From Gammaproteobacteria bacterium (lineage in GTDB: Bacteria > Pseudomonadota > Gammaproteobacteria > Eutrophobiales > Eutrophobiaceae), in the NCBI GenBank assembly GCA_026710545.1, contig JAPOQU010000106.1, positions 1 through 33,163 on the forward strand: a stretch of 33,163 nt of DNA. Reading direction: 5' to 3'. This document shows, piece after piece, positions 7,816 to 16,735 of the stretch. The notes below the pieces were generated by a model that was given only the letters and a program-made list of their open reading frames with translations, searched no databases and was not told where the DNA came from. The translations under genes were made by a program, and so were the position numbers. Each line of letters opens with the position of its first letter. Position 1 is the first letter of the stretch.

Positions 7816-8538
7816 TTAAAGAAACAACTCCGTTCCTGTTTCCAAGTTCAGTTGTTCTGCCGCGCTACCTCCGTTCGTGGCAATTTCGATCAGGCCTTGT
7901 GAATTTCCATACCAGAAGGCAGTGCCCTCGGGGGCAGATGAAAAGGTGTCTGCATAGGATACAGTGCTACCGTTCACCTGTATCGCCCTGGTAGTGTCCA
8001 GCATTTCTGCCCTGATCCCGGTCATGCAGTTGCCGAAGTGGTCGATGTAAACAACCTCCTCAAGGTCGTCCGGCCAGCCGTGCCGGTCTTTCCAGGTTAT
8101 TGACTCGCCGGGTGTCTCATTGTTCCTGATCGTGGCCGTTGCCGGGGCGTATAAATCCCGGCCGTGAAAGCTGGACGATAATGTTTCGGGCCGCCAGTCG
8201 ATGCGCCAACATTGCACGTCGGTACTGTGCCGGCAGACGATGTCGAACAGGCCGTTGTCCGGTCCCACGTACCATTGTCCGTTCGCCTTGATTACTACCG
8301 GCTGGTCCTGAAAGCTGCCTACACCGGGGTCGACCACGGAGAAGAAGATCGTTCCGGGTTGCGCGGGACAAGCCCGGCTGAACGCGGCCAGCAGGTAAGC
8401 CGAGGCCTTGGGGTTGTTGCGGGGGGCGTCGGCCAGGAGGTTGATGACTTTCTCATTTGGGAGATGCCTGTGCAGTACTGCCTGCACCTGTCCCAGGTAG
8501 GGTCCTTGCAGGCCGTAGTCGGTAAAGAGGGCGATCAT
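7816..8538 (-). CDS. SAM hydrolase / hydroxide adenosyltransferase family protein (DUF62)
   Basis: A 240-residue protein of the fluorinase/chlorinase/SAM-hydroxide adenosyltransferase superfamily. Family landmarks in order are FTDYG (5-9), SVVDPGVGS (67-75), VGPDNGLFD (91-99), FHGRDLYAPA (124-133) and IDHFGNCMTG in the C-terminal barrel. Family members split S-adenosylmethionine to adenosine and methionine using water. His125 of the proposed Asp-Arg-His water-activating set is present and Asp70 fits the Asp. The arginine normally seen just after DPGVG(T/S) appears to be Gln77 here, so activity may be altered. It is a single gene, transcribed in the same direction as the upstream fic gene with 69 nt between them. 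Confidence 0.85.
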   Translation of the reverse strand: MIALFTDYGLQGPYLGQVQAVLHRHLPNEKVINLLADAPRNNPKASAYLLAAFSRACPAQPGTIFFSVVDPGVGSFQDQPVVIKANGQWYVGPDNGLFDIVCRHSTDVQCWRIDWRPETLSSSFHGRDLYAPATATIRNNETPGESITWKDRHGWPDDLEEVVYIDHFGNCMTGIRAEMLDTTRAIQVNGSTVSYADTFSSAPEGTAFWYGNSQGLIEIATNGGSAAEQLNLETGTELFL

Positions 8539-8607
8539 TGTCGTATCTCCCGGAAAGATAATGAGCTATTTCCCATTTGCGCCGATCGAAATAAAACTTA
8601 TCATCGC

Positions 8608-9765
8608 TCACACCTCATCGCCTGTCAGGACTTGTAAGTATTCGTGATAGGCGTACGCTCGACCACGCCGTTTGCCCGTGATCTCACGCAGTACGCCCAG
8701 GCTTTCCAGCAGATCAATCGCCTTGCGGGTTGGAGGTGCAGTCAAGCCGAGCAGTTCCGTTGCGTTGGGAACGGTAACGACCGGATTGGCGGGCAGGCGG
8801 TCGAGCAGCTGCACTGCGGCAACGGTTGACCTGCGGTGGGTAATAATGCGGCTACGGTCGTGTCCCACCAGGGCATGGAGTGCCTGAGCGACGCGAACGC
8901 CGTCGTCGGCTGCTTCATAGACGCACTTGAGAAAGAACCTGGTCCACCCCTCCCAATCACCGTCGCTACGTACAGCAGCCAATCGTGCGTAGTACTCCTG
9001 CTGCTTACGCCTGAACGCCAGACTGAGGTAGAGTAGCGGCTGTTTGAGCAGGCGCCAGTGCTCAACAAGCAGTGCGATAAGTAGCCGACCAATGCGGCCA
9101 TTACCGTCAAGGAACGGGTGGATTGTCTCGAACTGCACGTGTGCGAGTCCAATCCGAACCAGTGGGGGGAGTTCACTATCATCATGCAACCACTGTTCCA
9201 GGGCTCCGAGAGCGCCGGCAACGTCCTCGGGCGGTGGTGGGATGAAGCGGGTATTGCCGGGTCTGCTGCCGCCAATCCAATTCTGCGACCGGCGAACTTC
9301 ACCAGGCAGTTTGTTCCTGCCGCGAACGCCGCGCATAAGGATACGGTGTGTGTCGCAAAGCAAGCAGATACTCAGCGGCAGGCCTCTCGGGCTTGCAAGT
9401 TGTCCTCGTGCGTAAGTGAGGGCATCCACGTAGTTGCAGACCTCTCGGACATCGTCCGGGCGCTCGCTTTGATCTGTAGCTTCGAAAGTGAGAACGTCGC
9501 GGAGTGTAGCCTGTGTCCCTTCGATCTGCGAGGTGATGACCGCCTCCTTCCGAACAAAGCCGTAGAGGAACCAATCGGTGCTCGGCACCATTGATCCCGC
9601 CACGGCAAGACGGACCAGCTCGGTCTGTGCGGCTGCAAGCAGTTCCGCTGTCAGGCTGTCCATCACCAGCGGCGGGTCGGTCGGGGGCAGTGGATATGGA
9701 ACGAACGCGTGTACCTCCTCTCCAAGAGTGCTGGTGATACGGTATTGACCGGTCTTGCGAGTCAT
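8608..9765 (-). CDS. Fic family protein AMP transferase (class II, auto-inhibited)
   Basis: A 385-residue protein. The Fic_N region contains the inhibitory motif TSQIEG (78-83; Glu82), which places it in class II with an intramolecular inhibitory helix. The Fic core carries the complete catalytic motif HPFLDGNGRIGR (216-227; catalytic His216). The C-terminal third is a winged helix (PNATELLGLTAPPTRKAIDLLESLG) that could bind DNA or the protein's own promoter. Family members transfer AMP from ATP to hydroxyl side chains of target proteins. The target is unknown. A GGAG lies about 12 nt before the ATG, and a promoter with direct repeats lies just upstream (9796-9850). Confidence 0.92.
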   Translation of the reverse strand: MTRKTGQYRITSTLGEEVHAFVPYPLPPTDPPLVMDSLTAELLAAAQTELVRLAVAGSMVPSTDWFLYGFVRKEAVITSQIEGTQATLRDVLTFEATDQSERPDDVREVCNYVDALTYARGQLASPRGLPLSICLLCDTHRILMRGVRGRNKLPGEVRRSQNWIGGSRPGNTRFIPPPPEDVAGALGALEQWLHDDSELPPLVRIGLAHVQFETIHPFLDGNGRIGRLLIALLVEHWRLLKQPLLYLSLAFRRKQQEYYARLAAVRSDGDWEGWTRFFLKCVYEAADDGVRVAQALHALVGHDRSRIITHRRSTVAAVQLLDRLPANPVVTVPNATELLGLTAPPTRKAIDLLESLGVLREITGKRRGRAYAYHEYLQVLTGDEV

Positions 9766-9793
9766 GGCTGGGAATCGCTCCTTTCCTAATCCC

Positions 9794-9850
9794 GAAGTTT
9801 AAGAATCGTTCGTTTCTTTGTCAAGAAGTTTACGAATCGATAGTTTCTTT
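9794..9850 (-). promoter_or_regulatory. fic promoter with two 26-bp direct repeats
   Basis: On the minus strand TTGACA (9819-9824), a 17-nt spacer and TAAACT (9796-9801) form a near-consensus promoter about 30 nt before the fic ATG. Two direct repeats at 9794-9819 and 9825-9850 agree at 23 of 26 positions with a 31-bp period, about three helical turns. One copy covers the spacer and -10, the other lies directly upstream of the -35. This looks like a repressor site. The winged helix of the Fic protein itself is a candidate ligand. The distal copy reaches the stop codon of the neighbouring amidotransferase gene. Confidence 0.7.
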
Positions 9851-10527
9851 CATCGTCTGACTATAAACTGCAAGACCTTATCCATATAGCTATTAATAGT
9901 GGAGTAACAGGGAGGATCAATCCCGAGTATCTCCGCCTCGGACTGCACGTAATGGGAGGGTTGCAGTTCGTCCCGGCAGTGGTGGACGAGGTCACGGGCT
10001 GTATCCGGTGTTGTCTCCAGGTGGAACTGAAGGCCGATTACTCGCCGGCCCAGCTGGAATGCCTGGTTATGACAGGCATCACTCCGGGCAAGCCGCATCG
10101 CTCCATCCGGCAGGTCGAAGGTCTCGCCGTGCCAGTGAAAAACCAATAATTCCTGTGGGAAGGTGAATAACTCTTCCGCGTTGTCGGGCTGCGTGCTTAC
10201 GATAGGGAACCAGCCGATTTCCTTTTCCCTGTTCGGGTAGACAGCGGCGCCCATGGCGCCGGCAATGAGTTGCGCGCCCAGGCAGATGCCGATTACGGCC
10301 TTGTCGTTCTCAATGGCTGAACGGATAAACTGCTTTTCAGCCGCAAGCCAGGGATGGTCCGCCTCATCATTCACGCTCATGGGACCGCCCATGATAATCA
10401 GCAAGTCAAGATCATCCACATCAGGCAAAGTCGGGCTTTCAAAGAACTTCGTGACCGTGACGTCGGCGCGCATTGACTGCAGCCATGTATGGATGCTGCC
10501 CAACCCCTCGAACGGGACGTGCTGCAA
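9850..10527 (-). CDS. class I glutamine amidotransferase (GMP synthase GATase-like)
   Basis: A 225-residue stand-alone GATase1 domain. The catalytic triad is visible: Cys82 (IGICLGAQ), His169 (GLQFHLE) and Glu171. LLIIMGGPMSV (43-53) forms the oxyanion region. Such proteins resemble the YfeJ/GuaA-like amidotransferases that release ammonia from glutamine or hydrolyse gamma-glutamyl bonds, and the substrate is unknown. The start is uncertain. The listed TTG has no ribosome site. The family's usual N-terminus (KAHYLQHVPFEGLGS) continues in frame upstream to an ATA codon at 10540-10542, which sits exactly 6 nt after a strong AAGGAG (10549-10554). The only nearby ATG is out of frame and stops after two codons. 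Confidence 0.85.
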   Translation of the reverse strand: MQHVPFEGLGSIHTWLQSMRADVTVTKFFESPTLPDVDDLDLLIIMGGPMSVNDEADHPWLAAEKQFIRSAIENDKAVIGICLGAQLIAGAMGAAVYPNREKEIGWFPIVSTQPDNAEELFTFPQELLVFHWHGETFDLPDGAMRLARSDACHNQAFQLGRRVIGLQFHLETTPDTARDLVHHCRDELQPSHYVQSEAEILGIDPPCYSTINSYMDKVLQFIVRR

Positions 10528-10548
10528 GTAGTGAGCTTTTATCGCATT

Positions 10549-10554
10549 CTCCTT
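10549..10554 (-). promoter_or_regulatory. strong ribosome binding site pointing at an ATA codon
   Basis: AAGGAG on the minus strand is followed by a 6-nt spacer (AATGCG) and then ATA-AAA-GCT-CAC-TAC, which continues in frame into the amidotransferase. Spacing is ideal for the ATA and too short for the overlapping out-of-frame ATG at 10545-10547. It decides between an ATA start, a mutated start, and the downstream TTG at 10527. Confidence 0.6.
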
Positions 10555-10568
10555 GATTTAAGAATAGC

Positions 10569-10596
10569 TGGGGTCAGAGCAAATGCTCTGACCCCA
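10569..10596. repeat. 28-bp palindrome, GGGGTCAGAGCA variant
   Basis: Arms TGGGGTCAGAGCA and its complement (13 nt each) flank a 2-nt AA centre. It is a compact member of the GGGGTCAGAG family. It lies between the addA-like stop codon (10607) and the start region of the amidotransferase gene, both on the minus strand. It could act as a transcript-end hairpin for the upstream operon, though no clear T-tract follows. Confidence 0.85.
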
Positions 10597-10606
10597 TATA
10601 TCCATC

Positions 10607-13600
10607 TTATGATGAATAGGCCCACTCGCGCCAGCCGTGCAGCAACGGGAAGTAAAGACCGAGCCGGATTGGCCTGTCGTCCAGGGCGGACATGACGGTA
10701 GCGTATTTTTCCAGTTGTTCCCGGTAGCGTTCCTGCTGCAGGTCGAGAAACTCGTCGACGTCTCCGGATTCGTGGCGCGAGGTCTTGTAGTCAACGATCC
10801 AGCGGATGCCTTTCTGGTCGATAAAAGTCCGGTCGATAATAATATTGATGACGTTTCCCCCGTAGACGCCGCTCAGTGCATATTCGTTTTTCCTGTCTTC
10901 GTGGGAGGCCAGCACCCACTGTCCGCGCGGGTCTTCCAGCACGCTCGTCAATGCCTGTTCCACCCAACCGCAAGCCGTTTCCAGTTCTACCTCAGGTACG
11001 CCCAATTCCCGCAGTGATTCCTGGTAGCTATGCCGTAATCCGCTGATTCTCCCGGCATCCCACTGGTCAATGCCTTGCGTTGCCATCACCTGCAGGTAAC
11101 TATGCACCACGGTGCCCACATGCATGATGGTTCGTCCCGCCCACCGGTACTCGATCACGCCGTTTGCGTTGTCAGGTTCCTGTTGTTCCGGCCCGGCGCC
11201 GGTTAATCTGCTCCATTGGACCGGGGGTGGGGGGGCAGGCAACTGCCAGTCCGCGCCCAGCCGCCGCAGGCGCGGTTCCTGAATTTCTGCGGGAACTGCC
11301 ACCGCTTCGGCTTGCGGCGCCTGTTTTTCCAGTTCTGCCCGGAAATCCGCTTCGACGGCAGGCCATAGCCGGGCCAGTAATGTGTTGTTGGGAGGCGGCG
11401 CCAATCCGCCGTCATCATCGATGTTTGCGCTGCCGAACAGGTGCAGTTGCTTGCGCGCCCGGGTTGCCGCAACGTACAGCAGGCGGCCTTCTTCGTGGTA
11501 CTGTTTTTTCTTCTCCAGACCCCTGATGAAATCATAGACAGGCGAACTATCCTCGTCACTTGCCTTGACCGGCGCCAGCAACAGACCTGATTCTGCCGGG
11601 TTGGGAATCTCCGACCAGAGCAGCAACTGCGGGTCGTCGCTGCGACTGCGCCGGGACAGTCCCGGCAGGATAACATGGTCGAACTCCAGGCCTTTTGCCT
11701 TATGGATTGACATGACTTGCAGGGTATTATCCGCGCGGGTATCGGCGCTGGCGTACAGTTTTGTCACCTGGTCTTCAAGCTCGTCCGGGCCGCGCAGGTC
11801 GCCGCCCTGGTCAAGTTCTTCCAGCAGGTCGAAAAACCTGTCGGCGTTGCGCAGGTCAGTGGGGGTTTCCAGGGTGGCCGGGCCGCCCAGGTTGAGCCAT
11901 GCGCTCTCCACCCAGCGTCGCAACGGCATCCTGCCCTGCAACGCGTATGCCTGCTCAAGCACGCCACACAGGCGCGTTACCCTGACTTGACCGCCGGCGC
12001 TCAGCGTTGCAAGCCGCTGCCTGTCCTGCAGGCAATGCCAGATGGTATCGTTCCGGGAGTCCGCACCCAGCGCCAACAGGTCTGCCAGTGTCAGTCCGCA
12101 CCAGGGAGCGCGCAAAATGGCCAGCCAGGCTATGCGGTCTGCCGTATGGTTCAGGGCGCGGGTCAGCGCCAGCAGGTCCTGGATAACGGGCCGGCTTTCC
12201 AGTTGCTCTATCTCGACCGCCTGAAACGGCACTTCATGCCGGGTCAGCAAAGTCGTTATGTCTTTCAGGTGCGGGCGGCTGCGCGCCAGTATGGCGATGC
12301 TGTCTGAATCCGATCGATCCCGGATATTGCCAACCTGTTCCAGTACCAGTTCCGCTTCCCGTGCGTCACTCCTGCTGCGATCCTGGTTGCGGTCATATAT
12401 GAGGATGGGATGTACGCGTACGTCATTCTCCCCCGGGTATTCCACGAATCCCGTTGCCGGTGAATAACTGACCGCACCGCGAGCTATATCAGGATCGCCG
12501 GGCAGCACTTCACGGAATGCCGTGTTTACCCAGTCCACAAGGGCCCGGTCCGAACGGAAATTGACCTCGATTTTCACCGGTTCAACAGGTATCTGTCCGA
12601 GGCGTTCCAGTTCCCAGGTAGCCAGGAATACACCGACTTCCGCCTCCCTGAAGCGGTAGATGGACTGCATCGGATCGCCTACCAGGAACAGGCTGTGGCC
12701 GTCTTCCATGGACCATCCGGCGGTTAATTTCTCCAGTAATTCATACTGGTTAACGGACACATCCTGGTATTCATCCACCAGGATATGGCGTATACGGTAA
12801 TCCAGGTACAAGGCCAGGTCGGTCGGGCTGTCTTCCGATCCCAATGCCCGCAGGGCGGCCAGGGACAAGCCGGTAAAATCCACCTGGTTGCGCGCGGCAA
12901 ACAGCAGGTGTAATTGCGCGTTGGCCAGTACCAGCAATTCAGATAACGCCTGTAATACCCGCCATTCATTATCGCGGTAAGCGATCGGCGGCAGTGCGCG
13001 TATTTCCAGGAACGATTCCTGCAGTCGCTCATCATCCGCGAACCGGCTCAACAGGGATTGAAACCGGTGCTTCATGGATTTTCCGGCTTCGCCCGGGGGG
13101 AATCCCTGCCTGGCAGTAACGCTCTTGCGCCAGCCGCCTTGCTGGGTCAGGCAAAGGGAGACGATGAATTTCCAGCACGGCAGGTCGGCACATCCGGTCC
13201 CGGGCAATTGTTCAATCAGGCACGCGGGATCATCATGGTTGTGCGCGGCATAGCGAAGGCAGGCCGCCAATTCTTCCGTGTGTTCCTGCGGTAAAACCCC
13301 CAGGGCATTCTCCAGGGCAGCCTCCACGACGTGCTTGAGTACATCCTCCAGCGCCCCGCGATCCGGGCGCCGGCCCGCGAGATGGCGCAGCCACTGGTCC
13401 CTTTTTCTCAGCATTTCCACCAGCATGTCCCTGGCTTGCGGCAGGTTATTGTCCAGGTGCGCCAGCAGCGTTTCAACGGCGGCGCTCCCGCTGTTGCGGC
13501 CGCCCTCCGGCGGCTCGTCCTCATCCAGTTGTTTCAGGGTATCGGCCGCTGCTTCCCGGTACAGGTCGCCGGCATCTTCAATGATCTCCGGCTGTCCTCC

Positions 13601-14017
13601 AAGTTCCGACAACAGCGGCATTTGCTGCGTCAGTCCCGTACAGAAGGAGTCGATGGTCATGATCCTGATACGTGCGGGGTTCTGCGTCAGTTGCCAGTTG
13701 AGTTCCTGGCTTCTGGCCAGGGCCGCGCCGGCCAGTTTCCGGCGGATTTGTGTGCTTGCATCCGGACTATGCGCGTGCGTATTACCTGTATCCTCCACGG
13801 GCTTCAGCGCGTCTATAATCCTTTTCCGCATTTCAGCAGCGGCCTTGCGGGTAAAGGTGATGGCGACAATCTCTTCCGGCGCATCGACGACCGCCAGCAG
13901 CCCCAGGTATCGCCGCACCAGCAACTCGGTTTTCCCTGAACCGGCCGGCGCCTGCACGATAAAAGACCGTTCCGGGTTTAAAACCCGCGCACGGGTTTCC
14001 TGGTCGCCCGGGTTCAT
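10607..14017 (-). CDS. addA: AddA-like UvrD/RecB helicase-nuclease (exonuclease V type)
   Basis: A protein of about 1136 residues combining a superfamily 1A helicase and a nuclease. Walker A is APAGSGKTELL near the N-terminus, followed by motif Ia (ITFTRKAAAEM), motif II (HILVDEYQDVS), motif III/IV (LFLVGDPMQSIYRFREAE) and motif V/VI (MSIHKAKGLEFDHVI, LLYVAATRARKQL). The C-terminal PD-(D/E)XK nuclease has WIVDYKTS and a QxxRYREQLEKYA helix. It should unwind and resect double-strand breaks with the AddB-like partner. I start it at ATG 14017, which overlaps the partner's stop as ATGA. A GTG at 14062 is in frame but overlaps the upstream gene by 49 nt. Confidence 0.9.
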   Translation of the reverse strand: MNPGDQETRARVLNPERSFIVQAPAGSGKTELLVRRYLGLLAVVDAPEEIVAITFTRKAAAEMRKRIIDALKPVEDTGNTHAHSPDASTQIRRKLAGAALARSQELNWQLTQNPARIRIMTIDSFCTGLTQQMPLLSELGGQPEIIEDAGDLYREAAADTLKQLDEDEPPEGGRNSGSAAVETLLAHLDNNLPQARDMLVEMLRKRDQWLRHLAGRRPDRGALEDVLKHVVEAALENALGVLPQEHTEELAACLRYAAHNHDDPACLIEQLPGTGCADLPCWKFIVSLCLTQQGGWRKSVTARQGFPPGEAGKSMKHRFQSLLSRFADDERLQESFLEIRALPPIAYRDNEWRVLQALSELLVLANAQLHLLFAARNQVDFTGLSLAALRALGSEDSPTDLALYLDYRIRHILVDEYQDVSVNQYELLEKLTAGWSMEDGHSLFLVGDPMQSIYRFREAEVGVFLATWELERLGQIPVEPVKIEVNFRSDRALVDWVNTAFREVLPGDPDIARGAVSYSPATGFVEYPGENDVRVHPILIYDRNQDRSRSDAREAELVLEQVGNIRDRSDSDSIAILARSRPHLKDITTLLTRHEVPFQAVEIEQLESRPVIQDLLALTRALNHTADRIAWLAILRAPWCGLTLADLLALGADSRNDTIWHCLQDRQRLATLSAGGQVRVTRLCGVLEQAYALQGRMPLRRWVESAWLNLGGPATLETPTDLRNADRFFDLLEELDQGGDLRGPDELEDQVTKLYASADTRADNTLQVMSIHKAKGLEFDHVILPGLSRRSRSDDPQLLLWSEIPNPAESGLLLAPVKASDEDSSPVYDFIRGLEKKKQYHEEGRLLYVAATRARKQLHLFGSANIDDDGGLAPPPNNTLLARLWPAVEADFRAELEKQAPQAEAVAVPAEIQEPRLRRLGADWQLPAPPPPVQWSRLTGAGPEQQEPDNANGVIEYRWAGRTIMHVGTVVHSYLQVMATQGIDQWDAGRISGLRHSYQESLRELGVPEVELETACGWVEQALTSVLEDPRGQWVLASHEDRKNEYALSGVYGGNVINIIIDRTFIDQKGIRWIVDYKTSRHESGDVDEFLDLQQERYREQLEKYATVMSALDDRPIRLGLYFPLLHGWREWAYSS

Positions 14018-16734
14018 TTCAGGGATATCTCGTGGATGCGGCACAGGGGTTGTTGGTCGCACCAGTCACAGGCGCGCGCTTTCGGGCTTACCGAAGCTAT
14101 GCCCTGGCGGAATTCGTTTGCCAGGTTTTCCAGTACGGCGCGCCAGTTATCGAACACCCCCTCCCAGGAAGGCGGCATTGCCCCGGTTTGTGCATCCCGG
14201 TCTGCAACAAACCTTGTTGCCCGGCGGTCCTGGTCAAAGGCCCCGGTGTCCGGCAGGATGTCTTCAGATTCAGCCAGGCCGGCGAAGCCGAAACCCTTGC
14301 CCCGTTTCAACCTGGCGAAGGTAACCGCAGCTACCGGTTCGGGGTGGGTAACGGCGTACAGGGGCAGTTGCGGCTCATCGGGCCGGTCGCCCGTCCAGGC
14401 ATTGATATTGGCCTGCCCTCCCTTGTAATCGATGATTACGCGGCGGCCGTCCTTGAGTTCGTCAACGCGATCCGGTCGTGCGGTAAACTCCACGTCACCG
14501 ATAACCAGGCGGGTGTTTTCCTCAACGTTGACCACTGCAAACGGTGTACGCTGCAGTTCCAGTTCCAGCCAATCGCCCAGCACTTGCGCCAGTCGTTTGC
14601 CTTCGACAGCAGCGAAACGTGTTGAAAAAACCAGCGGGTAGCGCTTCCGCTGGTCCGCAATCAACTCCGTTACCCGTGATTTGATTAAACCCTCCCGTTC
14701 CTCCCGGGTCATGGCTGCGAGTGTTTCCCGGCTTCCCAGTTGTGACCAGGTGTTTTCCATAAGCTGGTGCAACAGGCTGCCCCGCTGCATCGCATCCAGG
14801 CCGATGTCGGCCTGTTCCAGTTGCCTGGAGTGCAGGCGGTGCCTGGCGAAGGCGCGAAACGGGCATTGCGACTGGTCCCTGAACAGGGAAACGCCACCGC
14901 TGTGCACGCCGGCAACAGGGGGCGCTACCGTGTCCGTAATCGATTCAATTCCGCCGGCTGCGAAAATCTTCCGAGCGTAGCTTCCTGCCGTTGGACCCTG
15001 GTGAGCGGGTTTGTTTTTGGCGCCGGCCCGTTCCAGCCCGCTTGTCCCGGCAGAAGATTCAGGTTTCGGCAGCAGGGGGCTGGCCAGGAGCGGCCGGTCC
15101 TCTTCGTTACGGGCATGGCTCAGGATAATCTCCGGCGCAGAACTCACCAGCGCCGTTTGCAGGTCCCTGGCCTGTTGCAGGTTGCTGTCGGGGTCGGCGT
15201 CCGGCATCCTGTATTCTTTTTGCAGGGGGATGGGGACGAAAGGATTGGGCCGGCGCCGGGGCGGCCAGGCTTCCTCGGTCAGTCCCAGCATCCAGACGCG
15301 ATCAAAGGCCATGGCCGCGGTGCCCTGGGGGTCGAGGACCTGTACCGGGGTTTCCGCGGTTTTCGGCTGGAAACTGATCCCGCCGGCAATGCGCCGGAGG
15401 TGGGACAGCGCCTCGGTGCGGGACATGGCCGGGTTTACCAGGCGCAGTGAAACAAAGCTGTCCAGCACCGAGTGCCAGGTTTGCACCTGCTGGTATTCCG
15501 TGCTGTCCAGGCTGCGTTCCCCCGGCCAGCCGAATATCTCGAGGAAACGGTTAAAGCTGTCGGCCCAGGCTTCCGGTGACTGCTTTGCCGGCAGTTCGGA
15601 CAGGACTGAGAAGATTTCCTTCAACATGGCCGTCATGACGGGAATGGGCCGCCCTTTATCGCCGGCCGCAGCGGCGAGGTAAAGCAAGTCGCCCCGGTTA
15701 AATGCAAGCTGGTTGCGGGACCGGAGTGTTTCATCCAGCAATGCGCGGGCCGCACGTTCCGTAGCGTGCCTTTTGATGAACGGCGTGCGCAGCAGGGTAC
15801 CCAGGGTATCCAGGGCAAGCGGCGCCTTGTTCAAACCCAGGATGGTGAAGATCACGTTGATAAGCGGGTATTCAACCAACGGTTGGCCCGCCGAGATGCT
15901 GAAGGGCAGGGGCGCGGCGGTTTCCCGGTAGCCGAGGTTGCCGGGTACCAGCACGTCCTCGAAAATATAACGGACGCGGGTGCGCAGCTTGCGCAGGTCC
16001 GGTACGATAATTCCGACGCTGACCCCGCTCTCTGCTTCAACACACTCGCGCGCCCAGAGTGCAGCCGCCCTGATTTCCTCGTCAATATCGGCAAAATTCC
16101 GCACCTCAACAGAGACGTTCCGGCTATCTTCCCGGTATTCGTGAACGGCAATGCCGGCGTCCTCCAGCCCCTCGAGCAGCATAGCCTGTTGCGGGGTAAA
16201 CCGGTCAAACCCTGCCAGCGCCAGTCCCTTGCCGAATATATCCGTAGCGCCGGTCACATGTTTGCACAGGATGTCTGCCAGTGACGCGTTATCAATCCAG
16301 TTGTTTTCCCCGCAGTGCAAACGGAATTCATCTGCCCAGGACTTGAAGGCGGCGACATCCTCGTTCATCAGCGTATCCTGGGGGTAAACCGGGACACGGT
16401 ATTGCTTCAGGCGCTGCCATGCAGCAGCAACCTGTCCGGCTGCGGAAGTCACCTGCAACAGGCTGTTTCCGTAATCGGATTGTTCAATGATTTGCTGCCA
16501 GAGTACGTTTTCCTGCTCACCGGTCAGCAGCAGGCTGCCGGCGCCGTTGCGCTCGCGCAGGGAATTCCAGCAGCGCCGCAGCCATGCCTGCCACGGTAAT
16601 ATATCCGGGGTCTCCCAGGCGCGCCGGTTGCCGCGCAACTGCTCCTGCGCGTACCGGTGCCTGAAGTGATGAGCCAGCCGCACATTGGCGCAGACGATGG
16701 TATGGCCGCGCCCGATATGCCCGTTAAGCCCCAT
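14014..16734 (-). CDS. AddB-like PD-(D/E)XK nuclease, putative double-strand break repair protein
   Basis: A 906-residue protein. The N-terminal two thirds resemble an inactivated helicase scaffold: VCANVRLAHHF replaces a Walker A, and the fold ends near DRVWMLGLTEEAWPP. The C-terminal nuclease domain has FTARPDRVDEL, VIIDYKGG and a QLPLYAV helix. A four-cysteine set typical of AddB iron-sulfur nucleases is present: one Cys in QSQCPFRAFAR and three in CDWCDQQPLC (889, 892, 898). It matches the family of 'probable DNA repair protein' neighbours of AddA-type helicases. It begins 1 nt after the M48 peptidase stop and ends in an ATGA overlap with the helicase gene, so the three genes are one operon. 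Confidence 0.85.
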   Translation of the reverse strand: MGLNGHIGRGHTIVCANVRLAHHFRHRYAQEQLRGNRRAWETPDILPWQAWLRRCWNSLRERNGAGSLLLTGEQENVLWQQIIEQSDYGNSLLQVTSAAGQVAAAWQRLKQYRVPVYPQDTLMNEDVAAFKSWADEFRLHCGENNWIDNASLADILCKHVTGATDIFGKGLALAGFDRFTPQQAMLLEGLEDAGIAVHEYREDSRNVSVEVRNFADIDEEIRAAALWARECVEAESGVSVGIIVPDLRKLRTRVRYIFEDVLVPGNLGYRETAAPLPFSISAGQPLVEYPLINVIFTILGLNKAPLALDTLGTLLRTPFIKRHATERAARALLDETLRSRNQLAFNRGDLLYLAAAAGDKGRPIPVMTAMLKEIFSVLSELPAKQSPEAWADSFNRFLEIFGWPGERSLDSTEYQQVQTWHSVLDSFVSLRLVNPAMSRTEALSHLRRIAGGISFQPKTAETPVQVLDPQGTAAMAFDRVWMLGLTEEAWPPRRRPNPFVPIPLQKEYRMPDADPDSNLQQARDLQTALVSSAPEIILSHARNEEDRPLLASPLLPKPESSAGTSGLERAGAKNKPAHQGPTAGSYARKIFAAGGIESITDTVAPPVAGVHSGGVSLFRDQSQCPFRAFARHRLHSRQLEQADIGLDAMQRGSLLHQLMENTWSQLGSRETLAAMTREEREGLIKSRVTELIADQRKRYPLVFSTRFAAVEGKRLAQVLGDWLELELQRTPFAVVNVEENTRLVIGDVEFTARPDRVDELKDGRRVIIDYKGGQANINAWTGDRPDEPQLPLYAVTHPEPVAAVTFARLKRGKGFGFAGLAESEDILPDTGAFDQDRRATRFVADRDAQTGAMPPSWEGVFDNWRAVLENLANEFRQGIASVSPKARACDWCDQQPLCRIHEISLK

Positions 16735-16735
16735 G

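Noticed and set aside
13278..14324. 348-codon open frame on the plus strand
   Set aside because: It is antisense to the helicase-nuclease gene, whose Walker A and other helicase motifs are clear. It has no recognisable domain.
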